A stretch of DNA of 35,741 nt from NCBI GenBank assembly GCA_029572935.1, contig JAKQHM010000047.1:1-35741 (forward strand), in the 5' to 3' direction. How positions within the stretch are numbered: the stretch's first letter is position 1; each line of letters starts with the position of its first letter. The notes under the pieces were generated by a model. The model was not told the origin of the DNA and made no database searches. It saw nothing but the letters and a program-made list of their open reading frames with translations. This document shows, in pieces, positions 7,952 through 16,474 of the stretch. This DNA comes from Bacteroidota bacterium (GTDB lineage: Bacteria > Bacteroidota > Bacteroidia > Chitinophagales > Saprospiraceae). A program made the position numbers and the translations under genes.

Positions 7952-8872
7952 TTACTGCCCGGATGAGCTGAGCCGGAACTGAAGGGGACTCAGATCGGTA
8001 TGTTTTTTAAAAAATTTTCCGAAGTTGGCAGGATCGGAGAAATTCAACTGATAAGCGATCTGAGCCATATCGTAATCCGTGAACTGGATGAGGGATTTTG
8101 CCTCTGACAACAGGCGCTCGTTGATGAAGGAAAGGGCTTTTTTTCCCGATGCCTCCTTGACGCACTGGGATAAGTGGTTGGGCGTCACGTGGAGCAGCTC
8201 GGCATATTCTTCCACGGTCCTTTTTTCAATGTAGAAATTGTTGACCAGTTGAACAAACCGCTGAAAGAGGATTTGCTGGGGATTGGTAAAACCTTTTTCC
8301 CATTCATTAAACGCGGTCGTAAATTCTTTGAGCTGATACAACAAGGCAAGGAATTTGATGGCTGCAATTTTATGGCGTTTGTCGCGGGAGGACTCATAGG
8401 CGGAAAACACTTCCTCAAAATGCGGTGCAAATTCATGGAACCTGACGGAGCTCAGTTTGAAAAAATGCGAGTGGAGGATGTTGAAAAAAGGAAATTCTTT
8501 TTCAAAGTCGGGTTTGAAAAATGAAAAGATCTCTTTTTTGAAGTAAATGAGATACCCATTTGCGCTGTTGTCGCGATAGAAGCTGTACAACAGGCCCGGA
8601 GACTGAAAAACCAGAAACGAATCCAGTTTTGTGACATTGGTGTTGTCGTAGGTGATCTGGGTCTTGCCGGCATTGTTCACCAGTGCGATGAAGTAAAATT
8701 CTTTTCGATAGGGAGGCTTGTAGTGATGGATGGATCCTTCATTTTCTTTTAACCTCAGGCAGTAGAACAGGGGATTGGCTGTGCGGTAGTCCGATGGAAT
8801 GGACGCCAGGAAGTCGTTGATCTCTTTATAATTGGGAATCATTTCTTTGCCGGAAGCCGGGTCCCGCATCAT
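7952..8872 (-). CDS. AraC family transcriptional regulator
   Basis: About 306 residues. The C-terminal 90 or so carry the two helix-turn-helix motifs of AraC/XylS proteins: VEEYAELLHVTPNHLSQCVK, then MAQIAYQLNFSDPANFGKFF and the closing KKHTDLSPLQFR. The N-terminal 200 residues form a cupin-like sensing domain of the type common in Bacteroidota single-gene regulators, with no assigned ligand. Start is ATG at 8872, with a second ATG three bases on; an ATG at 8842 before IPNYKEINDF is also possible. The target may be the oxidoreductase gene just downstream, but that is only inferred from neighbourhood. Confidence 0.92.
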   Translation of the reverse strand: MMRDPASGKEMIPNYKEINDFLASIPSDYRTANPLFYCLRLKENEGSIHHYKPPYRKEFYFIALVNNAGKTQITYDNTNVTKLDSFLVFQSPGLLYSFYRDNSANGYLIYFKKEIFSFFKPDFEKEFPFFNILHSHFFKLSSVRFHEFAPHFEEVFSAYESSRDKRHKIAAIKFLALLYQLKEFTTAFNEWEKGFTNPQQILFQRFVQLVNNFYIEKRTVEEYAELLHVTPNHLSQCVKEASGKKALSFINERLLSEAKSLIQFTDYDMAQIAYQLNFSDPANFGKFFKKHTDLSPLQFRLSSSGQ

Positions 8873-8930
8873 CAATCAACTTGAAAATTATCTTATTTGT
8901 TTAGGGGAGTGGGATCATGGTGAAAATTGG

Positions 8931-9041
8931 ATAGCTCATGGATCAAGGCTTATAGCCTATAGCTCATAGCCTATTGAGAATCTTAAAGGGAATAGGCGTA
9001 ATAGACTAAAAAGCCATAAGCCATCAGCCATAGGCTATTAG
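8931..9041. repeat. Heptad-period intergenic repeat, array D (longest copy)
   Basis: About 15 units of 7 bases keep register across 105 bases (ATAGCTC, ATGGATC, AAGGCTT, ATAGCCT, ATAGCTC, ATAGCCT, then a less conserved middle, then CATAAGC, CATCAGC, CATAGGC). It fills the gap between the AraC gene and the small membrane protein gene. Its right end overlaps the stop codon of that gene (TAA on the minus strand at 9038-9040). The middle holds GAATCTTAAAGGGAAT, the reverse of the ATTCCCTTAAG stretch after array B. Confidence 0.78.
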
Positions 9042-9415
9042 TTATTCCCCGATTTCCTGTAGTATATCGTATAACCTGCCAGGGCCAAAAAGGGCAGTGT
9101 GGAGAGCAGTATTTTGATCTTGAATCCCATCAGACCAATGACAAACATCAAGCCCAGCAACAAGCCCAGGGAGCCGATTGCGATGTAGGTGAGCATCCGC
9201 GATGGTTTTTTCTGAAACAGGGTAATAAGCAGGAGCAATTGACCCAACAAAGGGATCAGAACGAAGGGATGAGCCACTGATTGTGGTTCAGTAAATAGTT
9301 TGGCGAAGACCTCGCGCTCACTCTCGAACAGGAAGGCATGGTTGTCCGTACCCCATTCCAGATATCCGAAGAGGGAGGAGATTAACAGAAGGAGGTTGAG
9401 GATTTTGGTTTTCAT
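9038..9415 (-). CDS. Small integral membrane protein, function unknown
   Basis: A 125-residue protein with about four hydrophobic segments: residues 5-18, 50-66, 75-95 and 102-118. A conserved-looking GYLEWGTDNHAFLF segment follows the first helix. It is probably an inner-membrane protein; I recognise no enzymatic motif. The ATG at 9415 lies 78 bases behind the end of alkB on the same strand, so the two may be cotranscribed. The stop codon sits in repeat array D. Confidence 0.7.
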   Translation of the reverse strand: MKTKILNLLLLISSLFGYLEWGTDNHAFLFESEREVFAKLFTEPQSVAHPFVLIPLLGQLLLLITLFQKKPSRMLTYIAIGSLGLLLGLMFVIGLMGFKIKILLSTLPFLALAGYTIYYRKSGNN

Positions 9416-9493
9416 AAGGCGAATGAAAGTGGATTAGATGAGGTATAAAAGTTTAACATAAATTTCGGCAAGCTTGTTCCATTGGCCCTTACT

Positions 9494-10099
9494 TCACTCT
9501 ACGATCGTCCGGAAGGTCAGGTTTATTCTGGCGGTATGGATCAGCCGGGTGGGCGGGAGACGGTGTAGCCAAAACCTCTGGGTGCAACCCTTCATGACCA
9601 TCAGGCTGCCGTGCTCCAGGATCATTTCCATTTTTTCCTGAGTGGTCTTGTGCTTGAATGCGAATTTCCGCACCGCTCCAAAACTCAGGGAGGCGATGGC
9701 GCCGTCTTTTTTTAGATCCGATTCTCCGTCGCTGTGCCAGGCCATTCCCTCCGTGCCATTGTGGTAGAGATTGAGCAGGCAGGAATTGTAGCTTTCACCC
9801 GTGTCCTTTTCGGTCCTGTTTTTGAGTGCCAGGAGTTCTGCAGTCCAGGGTAAGGCATGTTTGGTGGTGTTGGAGTAGGTGTATTCAAAAGGTCTGTCGC
9901 CATACCAGGCCACTTTTCTGCTGGTGATGATTTTCCTGCCGAAGATGACGGCTTCGTCGTTTCGCCATTCGATCGTGGCAAGCAATTTTTCAAAATACCG
10001 GTCCGCCTCCTTTTGGTCAAACAACTTCCCGTAATACTGAACTGTGCCGTCGCGGGGCAGCCAGTTTTTGTAGGGGTCTGATGGATTGTCGAATAACAT
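9494..10099 (-). CDS. alkB: AlkB-family 2-oxoglutarate/Fe(II) dioxygenase (DNA alkylation repair)
   Basis: A 201-residue dioxygenase that oxidatively removes alkyl groups (1-methyladenine, 3-methylcytosine) from DNA or RNA. The iron ligands are visible as His122 and Asp124 (WHSDGE) and His179 (FWLHRLP); Arg191 and Arg197 in RINLTFR fit the 2-oxoglutarate and substrate arginines of the family. The IASLSFGAVRKFAFKH strand is typical of AlkB/ALKBH2-3 proteins. The length matches the short bacterial form and there is no signal peptide. The gene lies 340 bases downstream of the McrBC-like module in the same orientation; the long gap argues against a shared transcript. No Ada-type regulator is nearby. 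Confidence 0.92.
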   Translation of the reverse strand: MLFDNPSDPYKNWLPRDGTVQYYGKLFDQKEADRYFEKLLATIEWRNDEAVIFGRKIITSRKVAWYGDRPFEYTYSNTTKHALPWTAELLALKNRTEKDTGESYNSCLLNLYHNGTEGMAWHSDGESDLKKDGAIASLSFGAVRKFAFKHKTTQEKMEMILEHGSLMVMKGCTQRFWLHRLPPTRLIHTARINLTFRTIVE

Positions 10100-10350
10100 T
10101 ATGAGGTAGAATGAATAAAGTAGTATCTTAATTTTAATAAATGATCATTCCTATAAAATTGGATCGTTTGTAAATTATATATCCGGTAAAAATAAGGATA
10201 AAATGGAAGGATTTATTTTGAAAATAAATTTAAATCTGATTCGTGAATAATAAAGCATTCAATGAGGCTTATACACTGTCTATATGAATGATATGCTATA
10301 CATGTATCGTGTATTATTTTGTTTTTAATTCGAGGAACTACAGCAATATT

Positions 10351-10368
10351 TATACCCTTTCGGGTGTA
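10351..10368. promoter_or_regulatory. Operator-like dyad, site 1
   Basis: TATACCC-TTTC-GGGTGTA, an 18-base imperfect inverted repeat (one mismatch between half-sites) in the otherwise featureless AT-rich gap 10100-10438. It shares its first 13 bases with site 2, and the two centres are 41 bases apart, close to four helical turns. Confidence 0.45.
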
Positions 10369-10391
10369 ATTGAAGTTAAGTTAGTGTGTAA

Positions 10392-10409
10392 TATACCCTT
10401 TCGGTTATA
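10392..10409. promoter_or_regulatory. Operator-like dyad, site 2
   Basis: TATACCC-TTTC-GGTTATA, the partner of site 1, ending 30 bases before the 3' end of the DUF2357 nuclease gene. The remainder of the 10100-10438 gap is AT-rich, with no coding frame and no other structure I can support. Confidence 0.45.
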
Positions 10410-10438
10410 AATAAATTCTTTAAAGATTTACTAAGTGG

Positions 10439-12868
10439 TCACCTAATTGATTCGGGAGTAAAAACTTCCATTAACTCAGTTAAAGATACCACAAACGGCC
10501 TTCCTACTTTTTCATTGGGATCATTTGTTAGTCTTTCAATCTCTTTATAGGCTTCGAGCCTTTTAAAGTCCCAGCTTCCGCTTAATACCTCTTTTGCCTT
10601 ATTATTTTCAATGCTGAATACCAGATAATAATTCTTAAGGTTTTTCGTTTTGTAACCAAGTTCTGCAAGCCTTTCACCAGAATATGCGCGCGGACCGTTT
10701 CCGGTGATATTATAAAGTCTTTGAGCCATTGAACTCCCCTTTTCCCTAAGTAATAAATATCGGGATTTGGTCAATTTCTCGCTTAACTCTATTGCTCCTT
10801 TTTCATCATCCATTCTGATGTTGTACAAACCTTCCTTTTCATAAAACCCAGTAATATTTTCAGGATGGCTGCAATAACCAACGAGTACGTATGTCTCATC
10901 AGGAATAACATTATAGGGCAGAGGTTCTTTTATTTTTGATGAATCTTTCTTGAAAATCTCAAAAGTTTTAGCGGCATATCTTTTCTGTTGTGAAGCGGAG
11001 TTCTTAAAATTATCAATAACTTCATCAATAAAATCAGATAATGCTCCCATTCCATTTTTATCGGCACCATTTTCAGATTTTACTGGCCTGATCGCGAATG
11101 CTCCCAACCCCGGAATGATTTCATGAAAGCCTTTTAGTGTTTCCTGTTTTTCTGTTCCGGGGTATATAACATAAGCACCGCCAGTCCGTCTAATAGCATC
11201 CTTGTATGCATGCATTTTCATCAGATCCGCATTTTTATAAATGCCTTTGAGCTCATCTTTTTTATCTTTGGTCAGACTGTCAATTTCTGCTGGATCTCCT
11301 GAAATCTCATCAGGGTCTTCAATTCCGGTTTCCACCGAGTCAGGTATCAGGAAGTGTTGAACTTTGTATTTTGAATCAAAGTGAATGTGCACAATGCGTT
11401 CCTCTTGTTCCGCCTGCTCATCGGTGAGCTCTGAAGGCCACATACTTAATGTGTAGTCCGGTCTCAAAGATTTAGTCCAACTGCCTTCACTTTTTTGAGA
11501 ATATTTAGTTTTTCCTTTGAAGGTTTTATTATAATTAAATCTGATTCTAAATTTCCATTTGTCTTTTTCATATTCTCCATCCAGGGCAGTGTATGATCCA
11601 GATTTCAGCAACAGTTGAAGTCCGTCACTGGTCTCTTCTAGAAGATGGGAATACACGTTTGCACCCAACTCAGTCTGATGCAAAATTTTGTTGATTTTGA
11701 ATTTTTCTCGAACAAGATTGTAAAGCTGGAAAAACAACCAGTATTCGTACAATACAGCAATGTCTCGTTTACCTGCCTTATAAATGTCATCTCCCCCTCT
11801 CCATACCAATCTTAAAGAAAGGTCGAATTTAAGCCAGGCATTCAATATTTCCCTGTAGCCACTTTTACGTTGAAGGGCCGGACTGTTGAGTTTTAGTACC
11901 GCTGGCTTGGATATATCGCTGAAAAATGAATGATGTAATTGGTTTTCCATTTTTCCGGCAAGGGCTTTTGCCTCAACACTACTTTTCTCATATCCGCTTT
12001 TGCGGAAAAGGTCTTCACATTCCCGAATAAACTGCAAAAAAGTGTTCAATACATGCTTTACAAACCTGTTTTCGTGTGTATCGATGGTTTCGATTTTTTT
12101 TAGGTTTTCAATTTTGGAAGGCAAACTTGTAAGACCTCCAACAGTTCTATCGGTTTTTATTCTGTTGCTAACACTAACCAAATGTCTGGCTGTGTGGCGG
12201 TCCACCCGTCTAATGGCAGAAACATCTGTATTTACAGATTCATTAGTCCATCTAGTGGTTGGATTACTTATGACCTTTATAACCGCCTCGTTGAATTCAT
12301 CTGTGTTAATTAGGGATTTTACAAATGCAAACCGCTGATAAACAGTCTGTGGCGACCTGTAGAAATCTGTTTCAAAATTTTGATAAACCGGAGAATCAAT
12401 CTGCAGCAGGAGTTCAGTGCATTTTTCAGCAATATCACCAAGCATGAATTCATAATTCGCCCTGAAGTCCCTGTCCTCTTTTTTGTTGTAATCTGCATCC
12501 AGCTTGGTGGGTAAAACCTCCAAGTATAGCGTTTCTATTATTTCTTGAGATGCCAGATTAATGATTTCAAGGGGTAGGCTTCCTACATAGATGTTTGGTG
12601 AGATACGACCTTCAGATTTGCCTTTGCGGAGAGAATTCCGTATCACAGCATTTTCTCTGATTTGAATTTCATTGTAGCTTTCTTCGAACTTTTCAAACCG
12701 GTAATTGTAGAAGCAGCCTTCCAAAATCTGCCAGGGGGATTCTCCCAGCTCTGCGGCTACCTCTTGATCCATTACAGTAATTGTTTCAGGCGCGGTGCCA
12801 TCGATGCATAGGAACACCCCCGAAAGCGATATAAGAGGCATCTTTATTTCGGTCTCACAACGCCGCAT
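10439..12868 (-). CDS. DUF2357 / PD-(D/E)XK nuclease, McrC-like restriction subunit
   Basis: An 809-residue protein with a DUF2357 region in the N-terminal half. In the middle lies a PD-(D/E)XK nuclease core: Glu376 in LYEYWLFF, Asp471 in RPDYTL and the Asp498-x-Lys500 pair in HFDSKYK. This is the McrC-type cleavage subunit, which acts with the McrB-like NTPase to cut modified DNA. The final 150 or so residues form a further domain (YLLLREKGSSMAQRLYNITG, then YYLVFSIENN) that I cannot name. It starts 9 bases after the stop of the NTPase gene on the same strand, so the two form an operon. Start is ATG at 12868; an ATG at 12841 is an alternative. Base composition is lower in GC than the flanking housekeeping genes, as expected of an acquired defence module. 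Confidence 0.88.
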   Translation of the reverse strand: MRRCETEIKMPLISLSGVFLCIDGTAPETITVMDQEVAAELGESPWQILEGCFYNYRFEKFEESYNEIQIRENAVIRNSLRKGKSEGRISPNIYVGSLPLEIINLASQEIIETLYLEVLPTKLDADYNKKEDRDFRANYEFMLGDIAEKCTELLLQIDSPVYQNFETDFYRSPQTVYQRFAFVKSLINTDEFNEAVIKVISNPTTRWTNESVNTDVSAIRRVDRHTARHLVSVSNRIKTDRTVGGLTSLPSKIENLKKIETIDTHENRFVKHVLNTFLQFIRECEDLFRKSGYEKSSVEAKALAGKMENQLHHSFFSDISKPAVLKLNSPALQRKSGYREILNAWLKFDLSLRLVWRGGDDIYKAGKRDIAVLYEYWLFFQLYNLVREKFKINKILHQTELGANVYSHLLEETSDGLQLLLKSGSYTALDGEYEKDKWKFRIRFNYNKTFKGKTKYSQKSEGSWTKSLRPDYTLSMWPSELTDEQAEQEERIVHIHFDSKYKVQHFLIPDSVETGIEDPDEISGDPAEIDSLTKDKKDELKGIYKNADLMKMHAYKDAIRRTGGAYVIYPGTEKQETLKGFHEIIPGLGAFAIRPVKSENGADKNGMGALSDFIDEVIDNFKNSASQQKRYAAKTFEIFKKDSSKIKEPLPYNVIPDETYVLVGYCSHPENITGFYEKEGLYNIRMDDEKGAIELSEKLTKSRYLLLREKGSSMAQRLYNITGNGPRAYSGERLAELGYKTKNLKNYYLVFSIENNKAKEVLSGSWDFKRLEAYKEIERLTNDPNEKVGRPFVVSLTELMEVFTPESIR

Positions 12869-12877
12869 ATTTTTAAA

Positions 12878-14926
12878 TTAGGCCTCCGCGTAACTTGTAA
12901 AACCATTTTCAATGGCATTCTTCAACATTCGCTCAATTTTCTCAAATGAGATTGGGTAGATAACGTTTGCCTTTTTCATATTCGGATCTGTCTTGTCTTC
13001 ATTCAATGCTCTATAGGCTTCCCTACCTTTTACTCCTTTATAGGCATCAGGATTTATGCAAAGTCCGGCAAGTGTCTCTAGAGGCCCAACCAATTTTTTA
13101 CGAGAACCATGTAACTTTGGAAGTAGCTTCTGCACCACTGCTATATCCATACGTTCGTTTTCGTCTATCCCTACGGATTGAAGTTTTGTCAGGAGCAACT
13201 CTATTTCCGAAGCGGTGCGGTACCCGAATTCAGCACCTACACGCTGTAGCTCTTCAAAGAATGAATTGAGAATTTCAAGTTCCATGTTGGGAGAAATCTC
13301 TATATCCTTTGACTGTTGTAGAAAATCTGTGGCCATGGTTTGTCCAAGACCACCCTGTTGTCTGTCCCCATTGACATACAACCTTGTCATATCCGGTTTG
13401 TTATTGTTGCCAACAAAGTTGCGCATCTCAGTAGGAGAAATTCTAAACTCGATGACATTGGCTCGGTCTAACACTTTAGGACTAAACATGTAGGTGGTTT
13501 CGTCAATATTCACAGTGCCAATTATGAACAAGTTCGCTGGCCATTCAATCTGTTTATCTACCGGATTTCCTAAACTATCTTTCCTACTAGCACCAGAGTA
13601 TAAACTAATTTTATCACCTGATTCCATGATGCTTAGAAAATCGGCAAAATACCGTTCTACATGACTCAGATTCATTTCATCCAGAATTAAAAAGTATGGA
13701 AGATCCCTGTTTCTGGTGGCATTCATAAGCAATTGCAGCACTCCGCTGTCTGGTGTGACATAAAGGTTTTCATCCAGGCCATTTGGATAGCCTAACAAAG
13801 GTTCCCGATTTGTCCAGTCCGCCCCAACCGGAACAATGCGGTACTGACTTTCACTCTTACAAATCCATTGTACAAAAGCTTGAGCAAGTTTAGTTTTTCC
13901 AGAACCAGATAGACCTGTCAAAATGACAAAGGGTTTGGTAATAAGCGAAGAAATAAATCTAAGAATTAATAATGGTGTAATTTTTAATCCTGAATTTGAA
14001 AGATCTTCGTAAAACATTTTATAGGAGAAATTCATAGACATATCTACATTAATTTCCTCGATTTTTGATTTCGGAACAGATTCAGAGTACTTTTCAGCGC
14101 AATCAACATATACTTTCGTTAAGCTTCTTAAGCTTTTTATGAAATCTTCGGAATCAATAGAATTGATTTTATATTTTTTATAATAAATATTTGTTTCTTC
14201 ATACTTTTTGCCGTTTTTGGATGCTGTTCCAATTCTTGTTTTTACCAAACCTCCTTCTGGTATTTTTCCTTTTGTAAACCCTTCAATGTTTGGATAAATA
14301 TTGTATACAAAGTTTCGATTTATTTCAATTTGCTCAGATGTTTGGATGGTTGATCCTTGATTTAGTGTTAGAAATATATCTTCGAAATCATCACTAAATA
14401 AAAGAACTACATAAAATCCATTTGTAGCTCCAGAGGAAACTCTATTGTCAAAAATACCTAGCCAGGGATAATAAGTATTGACACCTTGTCCAATAGAACC
14501 TTTAATATTTAAAAACATTGAATACTCGCTAACTTCATTACTGACTTCTTTGGGTATCTCATTAACTAGTAGCTTATAACTTTTTAGTTCTTTGCTATGC
14601 GGTAATGTGACTTCAGCTTTGTAGTATTGACTGAAATTCTTAATTTTTTGGATTAAAATATCTGTCTTTTTCTCTATATAAAAATCATTTTCTTCTAGAA
14701 GCGTAAAGCATGCTGTCCCAATACCTCCACTAAATGTGTTCCTATCCAGTTCCGTTCCGTTTGCAAATATATTTGCGTATGAAACAATTAATTTTGGGGG
14801 ATATTTTTTGCCATTATAAATTACATCATAATATAGTGAATCCCCATTTTTGGGAATACCTTCATTATCAATTTTGTAAATTGCTTTTAATAAGTGCTCT
14901 TTTTTAATATTCGTGGGTATTGACAT
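12878..14926 (-). CDS. McrB-like AAA+ NTPase with modified-DNA reader domains
   Basis: A 682-residue NTPase of the McrB group. Residues 8-85 resemble the ScoMcrA-type N-terminal head domain (KKEHLLKAIYKIDNEG, then GKKYPPKLIVSYANI). Residues 95-250 look like the MrcB N-terminal domain (DUF3578), the probable reader of the target DNA. The AAA+ module follows, with Walker A GLSGSGKT at 338-345, Walker B LILDEMNL at 413-420 and a McrB-type signature at 473-478 reading NIDETT, followed by SPKVLDRAN. It drives translocation or activation of the nuclease encoded 9 bases downstream. The pair fits a type IV (modification-dependent) restriction system; no methyltransferase is encoded nearby. AT-rich, especially the first third. 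Confidence 0.9.
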   Translation of the reverse strand: MSIPTNIKKEHLLKAIYKIDNEGIPKNGDSLYYDVIYNGKKYPPKLIVSYANIFANGTELDRNTFSGGIGTACFTLLEENDFYIEKKTDILIQKIKNFSQYYKAEVTLPHSKELKSYKLLVNEIPKEVSNEVSEYSMFLNIKGSIGQGVNTYYPWLGIFDNRVSSGATNGFYVVLLFSDDFEDIFLTLNQGSTIQTSEQIEINRNFVYNIYPNIEGFTKGKIPEGGLVKTRIGTASKNGKKYEETNIYYKKYKINSIDSEDFIKSLRSLTKVYVDCAEKYSESVPKSKIEEINVDMSMNFSYKMFYEDLSNSGLKITPLLILRFISSLITKPFVILTGLSGSGKTKLAQAFVQWICKSESQYRIVPVGADWTNREPLLGYPNGLDENLYVTPDSGVLQLLMNATRNRDLPYFLILDEMNLSHVERYFADFLSIMESGDKISLYSGASRKDSLGNPVDKQIEWPANLFIIGTVNIDETTYMFSPKVLDRANVIEFRISPTEMRNFVGNNNKPDMTRLYVNGDRQQGGLGQTMATDFLQQSKDIEISPNMELEILNSFFEELQRVGAEFGYRTASEIELLLTKLQSVGIDENERMDIAVVQKLLPKLHGSRKKLVGPLETLAGLCINPDAYKGVKGREAYRALNEDKTDPNMKKANVIYPISFEKIERMLKNAIENGFTSYAEA

Positions 14927-15432
14927 AATTACTTCTGTAGTTAGGTAACTAATATTAATTATGTAAATTTAAATAATTTTATTAATTTCAGTTGACCCTT
15001 GTTTATAATCGCATTTATTTGACGGATTCATCTACATCCATTCAATTGTAGTAGTTGTTGTATTGCTCATTGATTTCTATTCATCCTGAAGCAGTTTATA
15101 GCTTTGATATTGGAACAGTTTTTCCGTGTTAATAAAAAGAAACTCATCTTAGGTTTCTTTTAGTTAGGATAATGGGATTTATTGAGGATGACAATAAAAG
15201 TAATGAAATGTATAAGCAATTGAATTCGGGTAATCAAATATATTATGAAATGTCGAATTCATTTAGTAGGTTTCTGTGTAGGTAATTATCTGAATCAATG
15301 CACAAAAATGGTAGCATGTCAATTTAGCATTAAGGTGCATGGATTTTAATATGAGCTTAAGTCTGTCGGCGTTTAGGCCAGATCGCTAATAAAAGTGCTA
15401 GTTTAAAGGGAAATACAGGATTTCCCTCCCCC
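14927..15432. other. AT-rich gap upstream of the McrBC-like operon
   Basis: A 506-base gap with no credible coding frame. A minus-strand TATATTTG (15235-15242) matches the Bacteroidota -7 consensus but lies 310 bases from the NTPase start and lacks a matching -33, so I do not call a promoter. I see no repeat array or terminator here. Confidence 0.5.
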
Positions 15433-15915
15433 TCACACCTCCTGCCGGTTGACCTGCATCCAGATGGAGCGGAGCATGCGGAAGGGGATGGCAGCCGTGC
15501 AGATCAGGAAGGCGGTGGCGAAGAAGGTCATCTGGTTCTGGATGTAGAGGGCCAGGGGGAGTTGCTCGCCGGTGGGGACCTCGTGCAAGATCTCCTGGAT
15601 GCCGATCTCGTTGATAAAATCCTTGAAGTGGGAAAACTGGACTACGCCCCAGAAAAACACAAAGATCATCAGAAAGGACAGGATGCCCTTGTACACGATC
15701 CACCAGGCATAGGGGGTATAGCGCCACAGGAAGATCCAGCGCAGGTAGACAAAAAATCCGAAGATGAAGATAGCATTAGGCAGCCAGTAGTCGTAGGGTA
15801 CCTGAAAGTGGTAGATAGGATACAGGAAAGCGCCGGCCATCAGAGCAGACAAAAACCACCAGGTGGTCTCTGAAAGAAGTCGGGTGCCAAAGGGGATCGT
15901 ACCGGGATCAGACAT
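15433..15915 (-). CDS. Membrane protein of unknown function, operon end
   Basis: 160 residues with about four membrane segments: around residues 18-34, 44-62, 70-95 and 125-148. The N-terminal LLSETTWWFLSALMAGAFLYP and the aromatic-rich WLPNAIFIFGFFVYLRWIFL stand out. No catalytic motif is visible. ATG at 15915 lies 8 bases behind the stop of the DUF4199 gene, so it is the last gene of the BatA-like/dihydroorotase-like operon. Function unknown; localisation is probably the inner membrane. Confidence 0.75.
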   Translation of the reverse strand: MSDPGTIPFGTRLLSETTWWFLSALMAGAFLYPIYHFQVPYDYWLPNAIFIFGFFVYLRWIFLWRYTPYAWWIVYKGILSFLMIFVFFWGVVQFSHFKDFINEIGIQEILHEVPTGEQLPLALYIQNQMTFFATAFLICTAAIPFRMLRSIWMQVNRQEV

Positions 15916-15923
15916 GTCGGGTT

Positions 15924-16463
15924 TTATAATTTGTCTTTGTAGGATCCGCCTTCGCCGGTGTCCTTGCGCATGACCACCAGGGCCGTCAGGGCAGCCAGAA
16001 TGAAATTGAAGATCAGGCTCATCGGCAGACCCTTGAGCATGTTCTGCGGGCTGAAGGTATTGTTCTCTTCCATGGCCGTCATGGCTTCTTCAAAGGCTTC
16101 CTCGCCCATCATGCCGCGCATGCTCTCCATGGCTCTGATCTGAGCGGCACGTACTTCTTCCTGGAGGCCCGGATCCACCCAGTTGTACATCACGATCGAA
16201 AAGAGCACGGAGATCAGGGTGTAGACGATGGAACTGGCCCAGGCCGCGGTCATGGCATCCTTCCAGCTGATGTATCCGCCCATGTCCAGTCTCTGCCTGA
16301 GTCCGGAGTAGATCATGACGCCTATGCCCGCTACAAAGATCAGCGTGCCCAGCCACCAGCTGTGCATCCATTCGTGGTGCACCAGGTAGAGCAGCATCAT
16401 GATCAGGATGTAGCCGATGCCCCAGTAGAGGCCTATTTTAAGCGGGTTTTTGAATTTTTCCAT
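15924..16463 (-). CDS. DUF4199 family membrane protein
   Basis: 179 residues with four predicted membrane helices: near residues 10-27, 34-53, 70-92 and 148-168. It matches the pattern of DUF4199 proteins of Bacteroidota, including the GYISWKDAMTAAWASS segment before the third helix and a hydrophilic acidic stretch between helices 3 and 4. Biochemical role unknown. ATG at 16463 is 11 bases behind the dihydroorotase-like gene, on the same strand, so cotranscription is likely. DUF4199 genes are often found near dihydroorotase-like genes in this phylum (from memory). Confidence 0.82.
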   Translation of the reverse strand: MEKFKNPLKIGLYWGIGYILIMMLLYLVHHEWMHSWWLGTLIFVAGIGVMIYSGLRQRLDMGGYISWKDAMTAAWASSIVYTLISVLFSIVMYNWVDPGLQEEVRAAQIRAMESMRGMMGEEAFEEAMTAMEENNTFSPQNMLKGLPMSLIFNFILAALTALVVMRKDTGEGGSYKDKL

Positions 16464-16474
16464 CCGGGTGGGTT

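Noticed and set aside
15235-15242. TATATTTG on the minus strand as promoter of the McrBC-like operon
   Set aside because: It matches the -7 consensus but lies 310 bases from the start with no -33 element, and chance matches are common in AT-rich DNA.
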